Origin: Alphaproteobacteria bacterium
GTDB taxonomy: Bacteria > Pseudomonadota > Alphaproteobacteria > SMXS01
Length of the DNA: 55,531 nucleotides
Assembly (NCBI GenBank): GCA_016124315.1
Contig: WGNW01000085.1
Span: forward strand, 1-55,531
Direction of reading: 5' to 3'
The notes under the pieces were generated by a model. That model worked only from the letters and a program-made list of their open reading frames with translations. It was not told the origin of the DNA and did no database searches. This document shows, in pieces, positions 26,405 through 37,000 of this stretch. Position numbers and translations under genes: made by a program. Positions within the stretch are counted from its first letter, which is position 1; each line of letters opens with the position of its first letter.

Positions 26405-29400
26405 AGTCCCGCCCTCCATCGACCGCCGCATCGACCTGGCCCCCGCCGCCGACTACGCCCTGCTGCGGGCCGAGGGGCTGACCCACATCCAGCGGCTGTC
26501 GAGCCTGATCTGGACCGACCACAACCTGCACGACCCCGGCATCACCACGCTGGAGATCCTGTGCTATGCGCTGACCGACCTGGCCTACCGGATGGGCTTC
26601 GAGACCAGGGACCTGATGACCGGGCCGGACGGCAAGATGGACCCGGCCAGCGTCTCCGGCCTCGCCCCCGCCCACCAGGTGCTGACGACGGCGCCGCGCA
26701 CCATCGCCGACTATCGCCGGCTGCTGCTGCGCATCGAGGGGCTGCGCAATGCCTGGCTCGATCCCATGCAGGATCCGTCGGACCCGTCGGACTACCGGTT
26801 GTCGGAGGTGCCGGTCTACGCCGACTGCCTCGCCGACGCGCTGAGCTACCAGCCGACCAACGCCGCCGGCCAGGCCAACCATCCGGTCAGGCTGTCCGGG
26901 CTCTACAAGGTGCTGGTCGAGCTGGAGATCGACGACCTGCTGGGCTCGATGAACGAGTCGGCGCTGATCTACCAGGTGCGGCGCGGCAACCTGAAGGGCG
27001 CGGTGCTGGGCTTCGACAGCGCCGATCCGGCGCTCGCGAACGGCACCCTCGACCTCGCGCGCGACCTTGTCAGCGTCGATGCGGTCACCGTCTCGTCCAA
27101 CCAGCTGGGCTTCGCTGCCAGCTTCAGCCTCACCCTTTCGGGCGGCCAGTCGGTCACGCTCGACCAGTGCCAGGTGCGGGTGATCGAGGACAAGCCGCGG
27201 CCCGACCGCCCCGCGCTCAACATCACCGGCCAGACGGTGCGCGCCGTGCTGCTCGGTTCGGCCGGCGACGACATCGTGCCGCTGTTCTGGCGCAAGCAGC
27301 AGCAGCGCGCCCAGGCGCTCGACGCCGTCGGCCGCGTGCTGCACGCCAACCGCGGCCTGTGCGAGGACTACCTGTCCATCGCCACGGTCGCGCCCTATCG
27401 CATCGGCCTGTGCGCCGACATCGAGGTGACGCCGGACGCGGACCTTGAGGAGGTGCAGGCCGTCGTCTTCCACGAGATCGAGAAGTACATGTCGGCGCCG
27501 GTGGCCTACCGGACGCTGGAGGAGATGCTGTCCGAGGGCCGCCGGCCCGACGAGATATTCAACGGTCCGTTCGTCGATTTCGACTTCACCTGCAACGGCC
27601 GGAAGGTGTTCACCAAGCCCGGCTTCATCACCGACGAGGACCTGGCGGCCAGCGAGCTGCGCCGCAAGGTTCAGGCCTCCGACATCATCGACATCGTGGC
27701 CGACGTCGACGGCGTGGAAGCGATCAGCAACGTCCAGCTACGTGCCTACGACAAGGACGGCCTGCCCGTCGGCCAGGCGGTGAAGTGGACGCTCGACGTG
27801 CCGGCCGGCCATCAGCCGGTGTTCTACATGGAGGCGTCCAAGATCCTGTTCCACAAGGCGGGCATCCCCTACCGGGCGCAGGTGACCGAGTTCCAGCGCA
27901 CCCTCGATCATCTGCGCGCCATGGACAAACGCGCGGTCTACGTGCCGCCGGACCAGATCCTGCCGGTACCCGTCGGCAGGTGGCGCCACCTCGACGCGCT
28001 CTATTCGGTCCAGCACGACTTCCCGGCCACCTACAAGATTGGCATCGCCGGCATCGCGCAGACCGAGGAGCCGGCGCGCATCGCCCAGGCGCGCCAGCTC
28101 AAGGGCTACCTGACGTTCTTCGACCAGGTGCTGGCCGACTATCTCGGCCAGCTCGCCAACCTGCGGCGGCTGTACTCCCTCGACAAGACCCTCGACCGCA
28201 CCTGGTTCAGCCCGTACATGACCGAGATCGCCGGGTCGCTGGGCACCTTCGAGAACGAGTTCTACCTGGACAACGTGCTGTCCGACCCCGTCGCCCGCAC
28301 CCGTCTGACCGAGACCGAGGAGGATTTCCTCGACCGCCGCAACCGGGTGCTCGACCACCTCATCGCCCGTTTCGCCGAACGCTTCGCCGACTACGCGCTG
28401 CTGTCGTTCCGGCTGTCCGGCGACCGGCTGCGGACCTCGGCCCAGCTCATCGGCGACAAGATCGACTTCCTGTCCGAATATCCCCTTCTGTCCCGCGAGC
28501 GCGGCCAGGCCGCCAATATCCGGCCCGAGAACCCGGCGCTGGTGTGGGACAGCGACAACATCTCCGGCCTTGAGCGCCGGGCCGGCCGGCTGCTCGGCAT
28601 CGACGACCTGACGCGCCGCGACCTCCATTGCGCCGGCCACTTCGACGCCCTGTTCGGCACCCAGAAGACCGGCAATCAGTTCCGCGTGGTCGTCCGCGAC
28701 TCTGCCAACGCCGTCCTGTTCGCCTCCGGCGAAACCTTCGCCAGCGCGCAGGACGCGCTCGATGCTGCGGCGGCGGCCTATCCCGGGCTGCGCGACGAAG
28801 GCGCCTTCGAGATCGCCGAGACCCAGGGCGCGACCACCTTCACCATGCGCATCGTCTCCGGCCCCGCGCCGCTCACCCACAACGCCACCTTCAGCACCCA
28901 GGTCGACGCGACCATGGCGGCGCGCGCCGTCATCGACCGCTACGACGCGCTGCTGGCGTCCGACCTCTGCAACTCGGAGGGCATGCACCTGATCGAGCAC
29001 ATCCTGCTGCGGCCCGCCGCGGCGGGCGACGAGCTGATGAGGGTGTGCCTCGGCGACGAGTGCGACTTCTGCGGCGAGGAGGATCCCTATTCCTTCCGCG
29101 TCTCGGCGGTGCTGCCCTACTGGCCCGAACGGTTCCGCGACCTGAACTTCCGCGCGCTGCTGGAGCGGACCATCCGCGAGGAGGCGCCGGCCCACGTGCA
29201 GGTCAAGGTCTGCTGGATCGGCCAGCGGCAGATGACCGAGCTCGACGCGGCCTATCACGACTGGCTGACCGCCCGCGCCGCCGCCAAACCCAACGCCACG
29301 ACGATCCGCAACCGGGCGCGCAAGCTGATCCAGGTCCTCGAGGCGCTCACCACGGTCTACCCCGCCGCGTCGCTGCACGATTGCGACGCCGGCGAAGAAG

Positions 29401-29444
29401 AAACCCTCGTCCGGCTGGGCTCCACGGCCCTCGGCATCTTCTAG
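26397..29444 (+). CDS. eCIS giant baseplate wedge protein (Pvc12-like)
   Basis: A 1015-aa protein. The opening (RRIDLAPAADYALLRAEGLTH...WTDHNLHDPGITTLEILCYALTDLAYR) is typical of Pvc12/Afp12-like wedge proteins, related to gp7/baseplate J. A C-terminal part has MHLIEHILLRP and a cysteine cluster (CLGDECDFCGEED). It overlaps the Pvc11-like gene by 8 bp, consistent with stoichiometric co-production. Assigned by sequence motif and conserved position. Confidence 0.9.
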   Translation: MLEVPPSIDRRIDLAPAADYALLRAEGLTHIQRLSSLIWTDHNLHDPGITTLEILCYALTDLAYRMGFETRDLMTGPDGKMDPASVSGLAPAHQVLTTAPRTIADYRRLLLRIEGLRNAWLDPMQDPSDPSDYRLSEVPVYADCLADALSYQPTNAAGQANHPVRLSGLYKVLVELEIDDLLGSMNESALIYQVRRGNLKGAVLGFDSADPALANGTLDLARDLVSVDAVTVSSNQLGFAASFSLTLSGGQSVTLDQCQVRVIEDKPRPDRPALNITGQTVRAVLLGSAGDDIVPLFWRKQQQRAQALDAVGRVLHANRGLCEDYLSIATVAPYRIGLCADIEVTPDADLEEVQAVVFHEIEKYMSAPVAYRTLEEMLSEGRRPDEIFNGPFVDFDFTCNGRKVFTKPGFITDEDLAASELRRKVQASDIIDIVADVDGVEAISNVQLRAYDKDGLPVGQAVKWTLDVPAGHQPVFYMEASKILFHKAGIPYRAQVTEFQRTLDHLRAMDKRAVYVPPDQILPVPVGRWRHLDALYSVQHDFPATYKIGIAGIAQTEEPARIAQARQLKGYLTFFDQVLADYLGQLANLRRLYSLDKTLDRTWFSPYMTEIAGSLGTFENEFYLDNVLSDPVARTRLTETEEDFLDRRNRVLDHLIARFAERFADYALLSFRLSGDRLRTSAQLIGDKIDFLSEYPLLSRERGQAANIRPENPALVWDSDNISGLERRAGRLLGIDDLTRRDLHCAGHFDALFGTQKTGNQFRVVVRDSANAVLFASGETFASAQDALDAAAAAYPGLRDEGAFEIAETQGATTFTMRIVSGPAPLTHNATFSTQVDATMAARAVIDRYDALLASDLCNSEGMHLIEHILLRPAAAGDELMRVCLGDECDFCGEEDPYSFRVSAVLPYWPERFRDLNFRALLERTIREEAPAHVQVKVCWIGQRQMTELDAAYHDWLTARAAAKPNATTIRNRARKLIQVLEALTTVYPAASLHDCDAGEEETLVRLGSTALGIF

Positions 29445-29455
29445 AGGAGCGGCAC

Positions 29456-32400
29456 ATGACGATTCAGACGTTCTACCCCGTTTTCGAGAATGGGCAGGTG
29501 CTCACGTCGGAGCTGCTGAACGACATCATCGACTATCTCGAGCCGCAGGACCGGCTGACCCGGGCCAACCTCACCGGCATCGGCGTCGTCTGCGGCCTGC
29601 TTCCCGACTGGAACGCCGCGCCCCGGACGCTGACCCTGTCGCGCGGCGTGGCGGTGACCTCGGAAGGCCACCTGATCGTCGAGGACGACACCGTGTTCGA
29701 CCGGGTGCGGCCCTACACGGTGCCGATCCCGTCGGGCCCGGCCGCGACCAACGAGGAGAAGGCCAGGGCGCGCTATCCGTTCCTGTTCGACGGCACCACC
29801 CAGCGCGAGGCCTGGGAGCTGCTGCCGACCGACTTCCAGCCCGCGCCTGGCGAGGTGGCGCCGACCGCGCTGACCGATCCGTTCGTGACCGGCAAGACGG
29901 TGATGCTGTTCCTGGAAGTGAACCTGGAATCGCTGAAGAACTGCGACGTCAACGACTGCTCGGACAAGGGCTCCGAGATGAACCTGACGCTGCGCCGGCT
30001 GCTGGTGCCGGCGGCCATTGCCGACAAGATCCTCGACGAGGAGGAGGCGATCGCCAAGCGGCCGGTCGAGCGGGCGTCCCATCCGCGCCTCGGCCTGACG
30101 CCGCTGGCCATCGAGAAGATCAATCCCTCCGGCACCCAGGTCGCCTCGCTGGCCGACCTGTACCAGCGCTTCCTGGCGACGGCGGGCCGGGCCGCCCAGC
30201 AGCTGTTTTCGGCCATGAACGACGCGTGGGACGCCTACCAGCCGGTGCTGGCCGACCTGTTCCCGGCCGGCCGGTTCCCCAACGGCCCGGTTCCGCCCCA
30301 TCATTTCCTCAACATGATCGCCGCGCTGGCCGAGACGCCGACGCTGGTGCAGTACCTCCATGGCGGCGTGTTCGACATCCTCCGCAGCTACAACGAGTTC
30401 ATCGAGCTCGCCGCCGTCTTCGACGCCGAGTGCGCCCCCGATCCGGCCCGGTTCCCGCGCCACGTGCTGTGCGGCGACGCGCTGGCGGCGGCGGATTCCT
30501 TCGCCGGCGCGCCCAAGACTCTCGCCGAATACGCCAACTACGATCCGCTCGCCGCATCGGGCGGGCCGGCGCCGGACGGCCAGCCGGCGTCGCGGCGGCA
30601 CTACTTCGTCCCGTCGCCCGCCGTCGGCGGCGGCTCGGACAAGGCGGCCGAGCTGCGCTCGGTGTTCTCGCGCATGGTGCTGCTCGCCCAGACCTACAGC
30701 ACCCGCGGCCTGCTGAACGCGGACATCGGGCTGACGCCGTCGCGCGACGGCGCGGCGCCTCTGGGCGACCGGGCGATCCCCTTCTTCTACAAGTTCGCCA
30801 GGACCGGGGACCTGTTCGGCAACTGGTCGTTCCGCAGGGCGCGGGCCAATCTGCAGGGCTCCATCTTCTCCTACCAGTTCAGCCAGGCCGGCAAGCACCC
30901 GTTCCTGATGCGCCAGGACGACCAGGACTTCATCCGCATCGAGGGCATCGTCGGCAAGCCGCTGGGCAGCACCCTGCAGGCGCTGATCGACCAGAAGCGC
31001 GCGCTCGGACTCGCCTTTGCCGTCGAGCCGGTGTGGCTGCCGGGCAGCGACGATGCCAAGCAGACCGAGGCGGAGAAGGCGCTGGCGCTGAAGGCCATCC
31101 AGCAGCTGCTGCTGTGCCGCCTGCGCGACCTGGACGTGATCTTCCTGATGATCATGGCGGGGCTGTTCGCGTTCATGGTCTGGGTGGTGCAGACCCTGGC
31201 GCGCCTCGACGCCGGCAAGACCGGTCGGAAGACGGCGCCCCAAACCGTGCCCACTGTGCCGACGCCGCCCGCCACGACCGGCATCGGGCTGATCGCCGGC
31301 ATCCAGAACATGACGTTCCTGAAGCTCGATCCGGCGCGGGAGGCCAGGATCCGGGTGATCAGCGACCAGCTGCTCACCCAGAGCCGCGCCGAGATGACCA
31401 TGCGCAACGACGCGGTGAAGATCCTGGTGCAGGACACCGGCGACCAGCCGCTCCAGCCGGCCGCCGTGGGCACCATCTTCGAGCAGGTGCGCGATCCTGC
31501 CGCCGGCGGCGAGCTGATCGACCGCATCCGCGCCGCGTCAGGCAATTTCGGTATCGCCGGCAGCCGCGACGAGGTGGTCCAACAGGTCTATCCGGCCGTG
31601 GCGCTGATGGCCCGGGCGGAGGACATGATGCGGGCGACCAGCGTGGCCTCCCTCGCCGACTTCGACGCCGCGGGCTTCGACACCGCGTTCCGGGGCTTCG
31701 CCGACGCCTACGAGACCTATGCCGACAACGCCGAGACCGACGCGGCCAAGGCGGGCAAGGACGTCGCGGCGGCCAACGAGGCGATCATCGCGCGGCGGGA
31801 TTTCGTCGTCGGTGCCTCCATCCAGTTCAACAGCGCCGCCATCACCGCCGAACTGGGCAAGCGGCTCGCCGCCATGTTCGGCGAGATGACGTTCGCGGGC
31901 TACGCCCGCAAGCACACCGGCATGGAGCACAAGGCGGGCGTGCCGGTGGGCGGCACCTTCGTGCTGGTCTACGGCACCCGCCGCACCCTCGAGGCGGGGC
32001 TGAAGCAGGCGCTGGAAAAGCTGGGCGGCGCCATCCCGGATTTCTTCGTCAAGGTCATGCACGGCAATCCGCCGGCCCTCGACGCCAACAAGGCCATCAA
32101 GGACATCATGGGCAGCAGCAAGCCGCTGAGCGACGACGTGCTTGACGAGATGGTGGTGCTGGCGGATTTCTGCCTGCCCTACCTGTGCTGCGCCGGCGAT
32201 TGCGGCGACGACGTGATCGACCGGCGGATCGGCGGCAAGAAGATCGTCAGGGGCACCACGCCCACTCCCACTCCAACTCCCACTCCAACTCCCACTCCAA
32301 CTCCAACACCAACGCCGACCCCGACGCCTACTCCCACCCCGACACCTACACCTACACCTACGCCCACGCCGACTCCCAGCCGGACCGGCGTCGGCACCGT

Positions 32401-32653
32401 GGAAATCAGCGTGGTCGCGAGCGCCGCCGGCGGCCGGCGCGAGACGCCGCTCGCGAACTCGGTGCTCAGCATCACGGCGCTCGCCACCAACAAGACGAGC
32501 GAGCAGCAGATGCCCGAGGCGACCAGGAGCATCGACCTGCGCGAGGGCAAGTACGCGTTCGTCGCCACCTTCCGGAACCTGAAGTCGCAGCCGGTGGAGG
32601 TGACCCTGCGCGCCGGCGCCACCGAGAAGGTGAAACTGGTCGTCGCCGGGTGA
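29456..32653 (+). CDS. Large eCIS protein with one membrane segment and a (Thr-Pro)20 tract
   Basis: A 1065-aa protein starting at ATG 29456 behind AGAGGAG; an open frame further upstream overlaps the previous gene and is not real. The N-terminus (FENGQVLTSELLNDIIDYLEPQDRLTRANL, GIGVVCGLLPD) resembles proteins that follow the wedge genes in other eCIS loci. Residues ~561-581 are a strong transmembrane helix (VIFLMIMAGLFAFMVWVV). Residues 935-974 are exactly 20 Thr-Pro units, probably a stiff extended linker. The last ~85 residues form a small beta-type domain (VGTVEISVVA...PVEVTLRAGATEKVKL), perhaps an adhesin or carbohydrate-binding tip. It occupies the slot of the Pvc13 fibre. Roles in membrane anchoring or target binding are inferred. 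Confidence 0.78.
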   Translation: MTIQTFYPVFENGQVLTSELLNDIIDYLEPQDRLTRANLTGIGVVCGLLPDWNAAPRTLTLSRGVAVTSEGHLIVEDDTVFDRVRPYTVPIPSGPAATNEEKARARYPFLFDGTTQREAWELLPTDFQPAPGEVAPTALTDPFVTGKTVMLFLEVNLESLKNCDVNDCSDKGSEMNLTLRRLLVPAAIADKILDEEEAIAKRPVERASHPRLGLTPLAIEKINPSGTQVASLADLYQRFLATAGRAAQQLFSAMNDAWDAYQPVLADLFPAGRFPNGPVPPHHFLNMIAALAETPTLVQYLHGGVFDILRSYNEFIELAAVFDAECAPDPARFPRHVLCGDALAAADSFAGAPKTLAEYANYDPLAASGGPAPDGQPASRRHYFVPSPAVGGGSDKAAELRSVFSRMVLLAQTYSTRGLLNADIGLTPSRDGAAPLGDRAIPFFYKFARTGDLFGNWSFRRARANLQGSIFSYQFSQAGKHPFLMRQDDQDFIRIEGIVGKPLGSTLQALIDQKRALGLAFAVEPVWLPGSDDAKQTEAEKALALKAIQQLLLCRLRDLDVIFLMIMAGLFAFMVWVVQTLARLDAGKTGRKTAPQTVPTVPTPPATTGIGLIAGIQNMTFLKLDPAREARIRVISDQLLTQSRAEMTMRNDAVKILVQDTGDQPLQPAAVGTIFEQVRDPAAGGELIDRIRAASGNFGIAGSRDEVVQQVYPAVALMARAEDMMRATSVASLADFDAAGFDTAFRGFADAYETYADNAETDAAKAGKDVAAANEAIIARRDFVVGASIQFNSAAITAELGKRLAAMFGEMTFAGYARKHTGMEHKAGVPVGGTFVLVYGTRRTLEAGLKQALEKLGGAIPDFFVKVMHGNPPALDANKAIKDIMGSSKPLSDDVLDEMVVLADFCLPYLCCAGDCGDDVIDRRIGGKKIVRGTTPTPTPTPTPTPTPTPTPTPTPTPTPTPTPTPTPTPTPTPSRTGVGTVEISVVASAAGGRRETPLANSVLSITALATNKTSEQQMPEATRSIDLREGKYAFVATFRNLKSQPVEVTLRAGATEKVKLVVAG
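32258..32377 (+). repeat. 120-bp tandem Thr-Pro codon repeat
   Basis: Twenty in-frame ACN-CCN hexanucleotide units with shifting third bases (sub-repeats such as CCCACTCCAACT early and CCTACA later) inside the 1065-aa eCIS gene. The mixture of codons suggests growth by slippage followed by drift. Changes in unit number would keep the frame and alter linker length. Confidence 0.95.
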
Positions 32654-32676
32654 CCGGATAGAGGGAGGGCGCGGCC

Positions 32677-34044
32677 ATGGGCGCGGCGGAGCATCGGATC
32701 GGCAGGGTCGTCTTCGACATCGACGTGCCGGACGAGGCCGCGCTCGACCGCTTCGGCGCCATGGTCCGCGCCCGCTTCGACGCGGTGGTCGCGCCGGCGC
32801 TGGAGGCCGCGCTCGACCGCTTGGAGCGGCCCGGCGAGGTGATCCGGCTGGGCCGGGTGGAGCTCGACCTGGGCGCGCTCGACACCCCCGCGCCCGACCC
32901 CGCCGACCTGGCCCGGCGCATCGCCGGCGAACTGGCGGCCGCGCTCGCCGGACCATCCGCCGCGCCCGACGACGCCGGCGCGTCGGACGAGGCGGCCGAA
33001 CTGGCCGCGTTCCTCGAAACCGGCGAACTGCCCTGGGCCGAGCCCGGCAAGGCGCTCGCCGTCCTGATCGAGGCAGTTGCGGCCATGGACGCAGTCCCGT
33101 TCGGCCGCTTGGTCTCGCGGCTACGGACAGTGCTGATCCGCCGACGGGCCGCCGAACGCCTCGTCCGGCAGCTGCCCGCGCCGCTGGTGGCCCGGTTGTT
33201 CCACGCATTGCTGCCCGACGCCCTCGCGGCGCCGCTGGCGGCGGCGTTCGGTCCGCCGGTCGCGCGTCGCGCCATGGTCGCGCCGCCGGTCGCGGCGGCA
33301 CTGGTTCCGGCGCTGGCCGAGGCGATCCATCGGCTTGCCGCCGGCTCACCGACCGATTTCGGCGAGATTGCCGCACTCTACACGGCGCTGGACGGCAGGG
33401 CGCCTCCGGCGGCTCCACCCCAGCCAGAACCGGAGCCGGCGGCGTATGCTCGCCGCAACCCGGATCGGCCGGAACAAGGCGACGCTGCGGAAGCGCCGCA
33501 AGGCAAGGACGCGGACGACGCTAGCTTCCCCGCCGCCGCCGACGCCCGGTCGGTCTACGCGGCCGGCGCGGTGCTGCTGCATCCGTTCGTCGCGCCGTAC
33601 TTCGACCAGTTGGGCCTGCTGGCCGCGCCGGGAATCTTCCGCGACGAAGCGGCGCGGACGCGCGCGGTGCTGCTGCTGCACCACCTGGCGACCGGCGCCG
33701 AGGACGCGCCGGAGCCCGAGACGGTGCTCTTCAAGCTGTTGTGCGGCATGGCGCTGACCGAGCCCGTGCCCCGCGCCGTCGAGCCGACCGACCGGGAGCG
33801 GTCCGAGTCCGCCGATCTGCTGACCAGCGTCATCGCCCACTGGAAGCGGCTGGGCCGCACCTCGCCGGATGGCCTGCGGGAGGGCTTCCTGAAGCGGCCG
33901 GGCCGCCTGGAGCGGCGCGGCGGCCAATGGACCCTGACCGTCGAGGCGCGCGGCATCGACGTGCTGCTGGACGACCTGCCCTGGACGCTGTCGCGGGTGC
34001 GCACGCCGTTCATGGGCGCCCTGCTCACGGTGGACTGGCGGTGA
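32677..34044 (+). CDS. Contractile injection system tape measure family protein (Pvc14-like)
   Basis: A 455-aa protein. The N-terminal part (IGRVVFDIDVPDEAALDRF... VIRLGRVELDLGAL) and the well-conserved C-terminal part (AGAVLLHPFVAPYFDQLGLL, RAVLLLHHLATG, PETVLFKLLCGMAL, SPDGLREGFLKRPGRLERR, LDDLPWTLSRVRTPFM) match the CIS tape-measure family. A Pro/Glu/Asp-rich hinge lies at ~245-290. It is expected to set tube length or template assembly. GGGAGGG precedes the ATG. Confidence 0.88.
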   Translation: MGAAEHRIGRVVFDIDVPDEAALDRFGAMVRARFDAVVAPALEAALDRLERPGEVIRLGRVELDLGALDTPAPDPADLARRIAGELAAALAGPSAAPDDAGASDEAAELAAFLETGELPWAEPGKALAVLIEAVAAMDAVPFGRLVSRLRTVLIRRRAAERLVRQLPAPLVARLFHALLPDALAAPLAAAFGPPVARRAMVAPPVAAALVPALAEAIHRLAAGSPTDFGEIAALYTALDGRAPPAAPPQPEPEPAAYARRNPDRPEQGDAAEAPQGKDADDASFPAAADARSVYAAGAVLLHPFVAPYFDQLGLLAAPGIFRDEAARTRAVLLLHHLATGAEDAPEPETVLFKLLCGMALTEPVPRAVEPTDRERSESADLLTSVIAHWKRLGRTSPDGLREGFLKRPGRLERRGGQWTLTVEARGIDVLLDDLPWTLSRVRTPFMGALLTVDWR

Positions 34045-34048
34045 TGCC

Positions 34049-37000
34049 ATGAAGACCGCCGCCGTCGCCCACCGCAGTTCCTCCACGCCGGAAGCCCGGT
34101 CCACCGCCACCCGCGCGAAGCCGTTCTTCTCGGCCCGTGCCGAGGGTGGCGAAGTCCAGACCCGCCTGCGCATGGGCAAGCCGGGCGACCGCTACGAGGT
34201 CGAGGCCGACCGGGTCGCCGACCGGGTGGTCGACGGCCGGACGGCGGCCTTGGGCGGCGGCAGGGGCCTGGCGGCCGGCGTCACGCCTGTCACCCAGCGG
34301 GCCGAAGCCGAAGACGACAAGCTCCAGGCCCCGGCCGTCAAGGAGCAGGAGCCGGAGGCCCAGGCCAAGGAAGCGCAGGAGGAAAGGAAGGAGCCGGTTC
34401 AGGCCAAGCCCGAGGAAAGGAAGGAGCCGCTTCAGGCCAAGGAAGACGAGAAAAAGCCCGAAGCCCAGGCAAAGGAGGAAGAGAAGGAGCCGGTCCAGGC
34501 GAAGGAAGACGAAAAACTCCAGCAAAAGGCCCGGGACGACGAGAAGCTCCAGGCCAAGCTGGACGAGAAGAAACCCGAGGCCCAGGCGAAAGAGGACGAC
34601 AAGCTCCAGGCCCGCGCGCCGGAAGAGGAAGAGAGGCTCCAGGCCCGCTCGGTCGGCGGCGTCTCCGCCTCGGCGGACGTGGCGCGGCAGGTGCGCGCGG
34701 CGCATGGCGGCGGCAATCCGCTGCCCGGCCCGGTGCGCGAGAAGATGGAGGCCCAGTTCGGCGCCGACTTCTCCGGCATCCGCATCCACACCGACGCACC
34801 GGCCGTGCTGCTGTCGCAGGCGCTGAAGGCCCAGGCGTTCACGCGCGGCAGCGACATCTTCTTCAACGAGGGCAAGTTCGAGCCCGGCTCGCGCACCGGC
34901 CAGCACCTGCTCGCCCACGAACTGACCCACACGATCCAGCAGGGCGCCGCCGAGCCCGACGAGTCCCGCGCCGACGTGATCAGCCTGGCGCCGGCCGAGG
35001 ACGCCGACGGCTACGAGGTCCGCCCCGAGATCGTCGAGGCGATCCGGCTGGCGCGGGGCGAGGCGGGCAAGGTGAACGCCAAGAAGACCGGCGGCGACGG
35101 CAAGCGCGTCGGCTGGGAGCGGCTGCGCGAATACTTCACCACCGCCTTCGGCGGTCCGGTGGTCGCCGAGCAGGTCATCGACAAGCCCACCTATCTGGAG
35201 AAGACCGGCCCCGACGGCAAGAAGACGCGGATGGACGCGCTGCCGAGCTGGTGCGGCATCTTCACCTGGTGGGCGATGAAGAAGGCCGGCATTCCCATCC
35301 CGAACTGGAAGCTGGGCGCGCCGGGCATCGACGCCATGAAGCTGCGCCCGTCGGGAGGGTTGCCGCGCAAGGGCGACATCGCCATCGACGTGCTGCCCTA
35401 CAACCATTTCGGCATGGTGACCGGCCTGGAAAGCGCCAAGGACGCCGAGGGCAAGCCGGTCAAGCTGACCAGGGTCGCCACCATCAACGGCAACACGGCG
35501 GGCGACGACAACCAGGGCGGCCAGGTGCAGGAGCGGTGGGATCCGCTGTCGCGCTGGGACTATTTCCTCGATCCGGTCGGCAAGATGAACCTGCCGCCCG
35601 TCCCCATGGTGAAGGTCGGCCGCGAGCCGACCAAGCCGGACGAGGAGAACGCGGCGGCCGGAAAGCCCGCCGCCGGGGAGAAGAAGACGCCGGCCGACGG
35701 CGGCCCGCGCGCCGACGTGGTGGCACTCGACACCGGCGTGGAGGCGCCGCCGCCCGTGGCCTTCGGCGAGGCGCTGCCCCAGCCGGACCTGACCCTGCCG
35801 CCCAAGCCCGGCGCGGGGCCGGCGGAAAAGGTCGCCAAGGTGGAGAAGGCGGACCTGTCGGGTTCGTCGGACCAGGCGACGACCCGGTTCATCGACGCCC
35901 GGCCGTCGGTGATGGCCGCCACCCAGCCGGCGCTGGGCCCCGCCGTCGACGGCAAGATGAAGGCCGAGCAGAAGCAGGTGGCGGACAACCCGCCGGTGCT
36001 GGAGGCCAAGACGTCGGGCGCCGTCGACGCGCCGATCACCGCGCCGGCCGACATCCCGCTGCCCGCCGCCGAGGTGGGCGACGGCGTGACCCAGGCGGAT
36101 CCGGGCGCCCTCGCCCCGGTGTCGGACCCCACGCCCCAGCCGTTCAAGGGCAACGCCGACCGGGACGATCAACTGGACAAGGAAGAGACCGGCTCGTTCT
36201 GGGACGCCTTCAAGAACTTCATGCGCACGTTCTTCACCGGCATCAGGACGAAGGACGACAGCATCGACACCTCGGCGGGCACGCGGCCCAACGTGGCGCT
36301 GGAAGGCGAAGCCGACACCGGCCGCATGGACGCCCAGCGCGCCGACGCCCGCACCGCCGTGACTGAGCAGCGCGACGCCCAGGCCGAGGCGTTCCGCAAC
36401 CATCCCGGCCAGTCCAACATCCAGCCGCGCATGATCGACGAGCGGCGGCGGGTCGCCGTGTCCCCGGAGGCGGCCGCCAGCATCGACCCGCAGGCCGACG
36501 ACAACGTGGCCGCCTACGCGGCGGCGCCGCTGCCGCAGGAGGTGCGCGACGCGGCCGACGCCAAGGTGGCCAAGACGCTGACGCCCAACCTGGCCGAAGC
36601 GCGGGGCCAGACCGTCGACGCGGCGAGCGCCCGCGACACCGACAGCAAGACCCAGACCGACACCGCCCAGCAGGCCGCCGCCGAGATGAACACCGCCACC
36701 GACAACGCCCAGCGCAAGCTGGTCGTCGACAACCGGGGCAAGGTGGCCAAGCTGCAGGGCGACGGCATCGGCGAGGCCTACGACCACGTCAACGCCTTCA
36801 ACAAGGACGCGGCCAAGGAGCAGACCACCGCCCGCAAGGACATCGGCGACCACGTCAGGACCGAGGAAGGCAAGGCCCGCAAGGAACTGGACGATGGCGA
36901 GAAGAAGGCCGAGACGGAGAAGGCCGACGGCGAGCGGCAGGCCGAGGAGAAGAAGAAGGAACTGGACAAGGCCCAGGAAGAGGAAAGCTGGTGGGACCGG

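Noticed and set aside
19045..26431. Two very long minus-strand open frames (over 1100 codons each) opposite the eCIS hub and wedge genes
   Set aside because: Both are His/Arg/Val/Gly-rich antisense readings caused by high GC at third positions; the plus-strand genes have family motifs and ribosome sites.
28628..29455. Upstream extension of the 1065-aa eCIS protein
   Set aside because: The extension overlaps the Pvc12-like gene in another frame and is Arg-rich; a good ribosome site and a typical N-terminus occur at 29456.
32258..32377. The repeat array considered as a CRISPR or intergenic satellite
   Set aside because: There are no spacers, the unit is 6 bp, it is in frame and encodes Thr-Pro inside a long gene.
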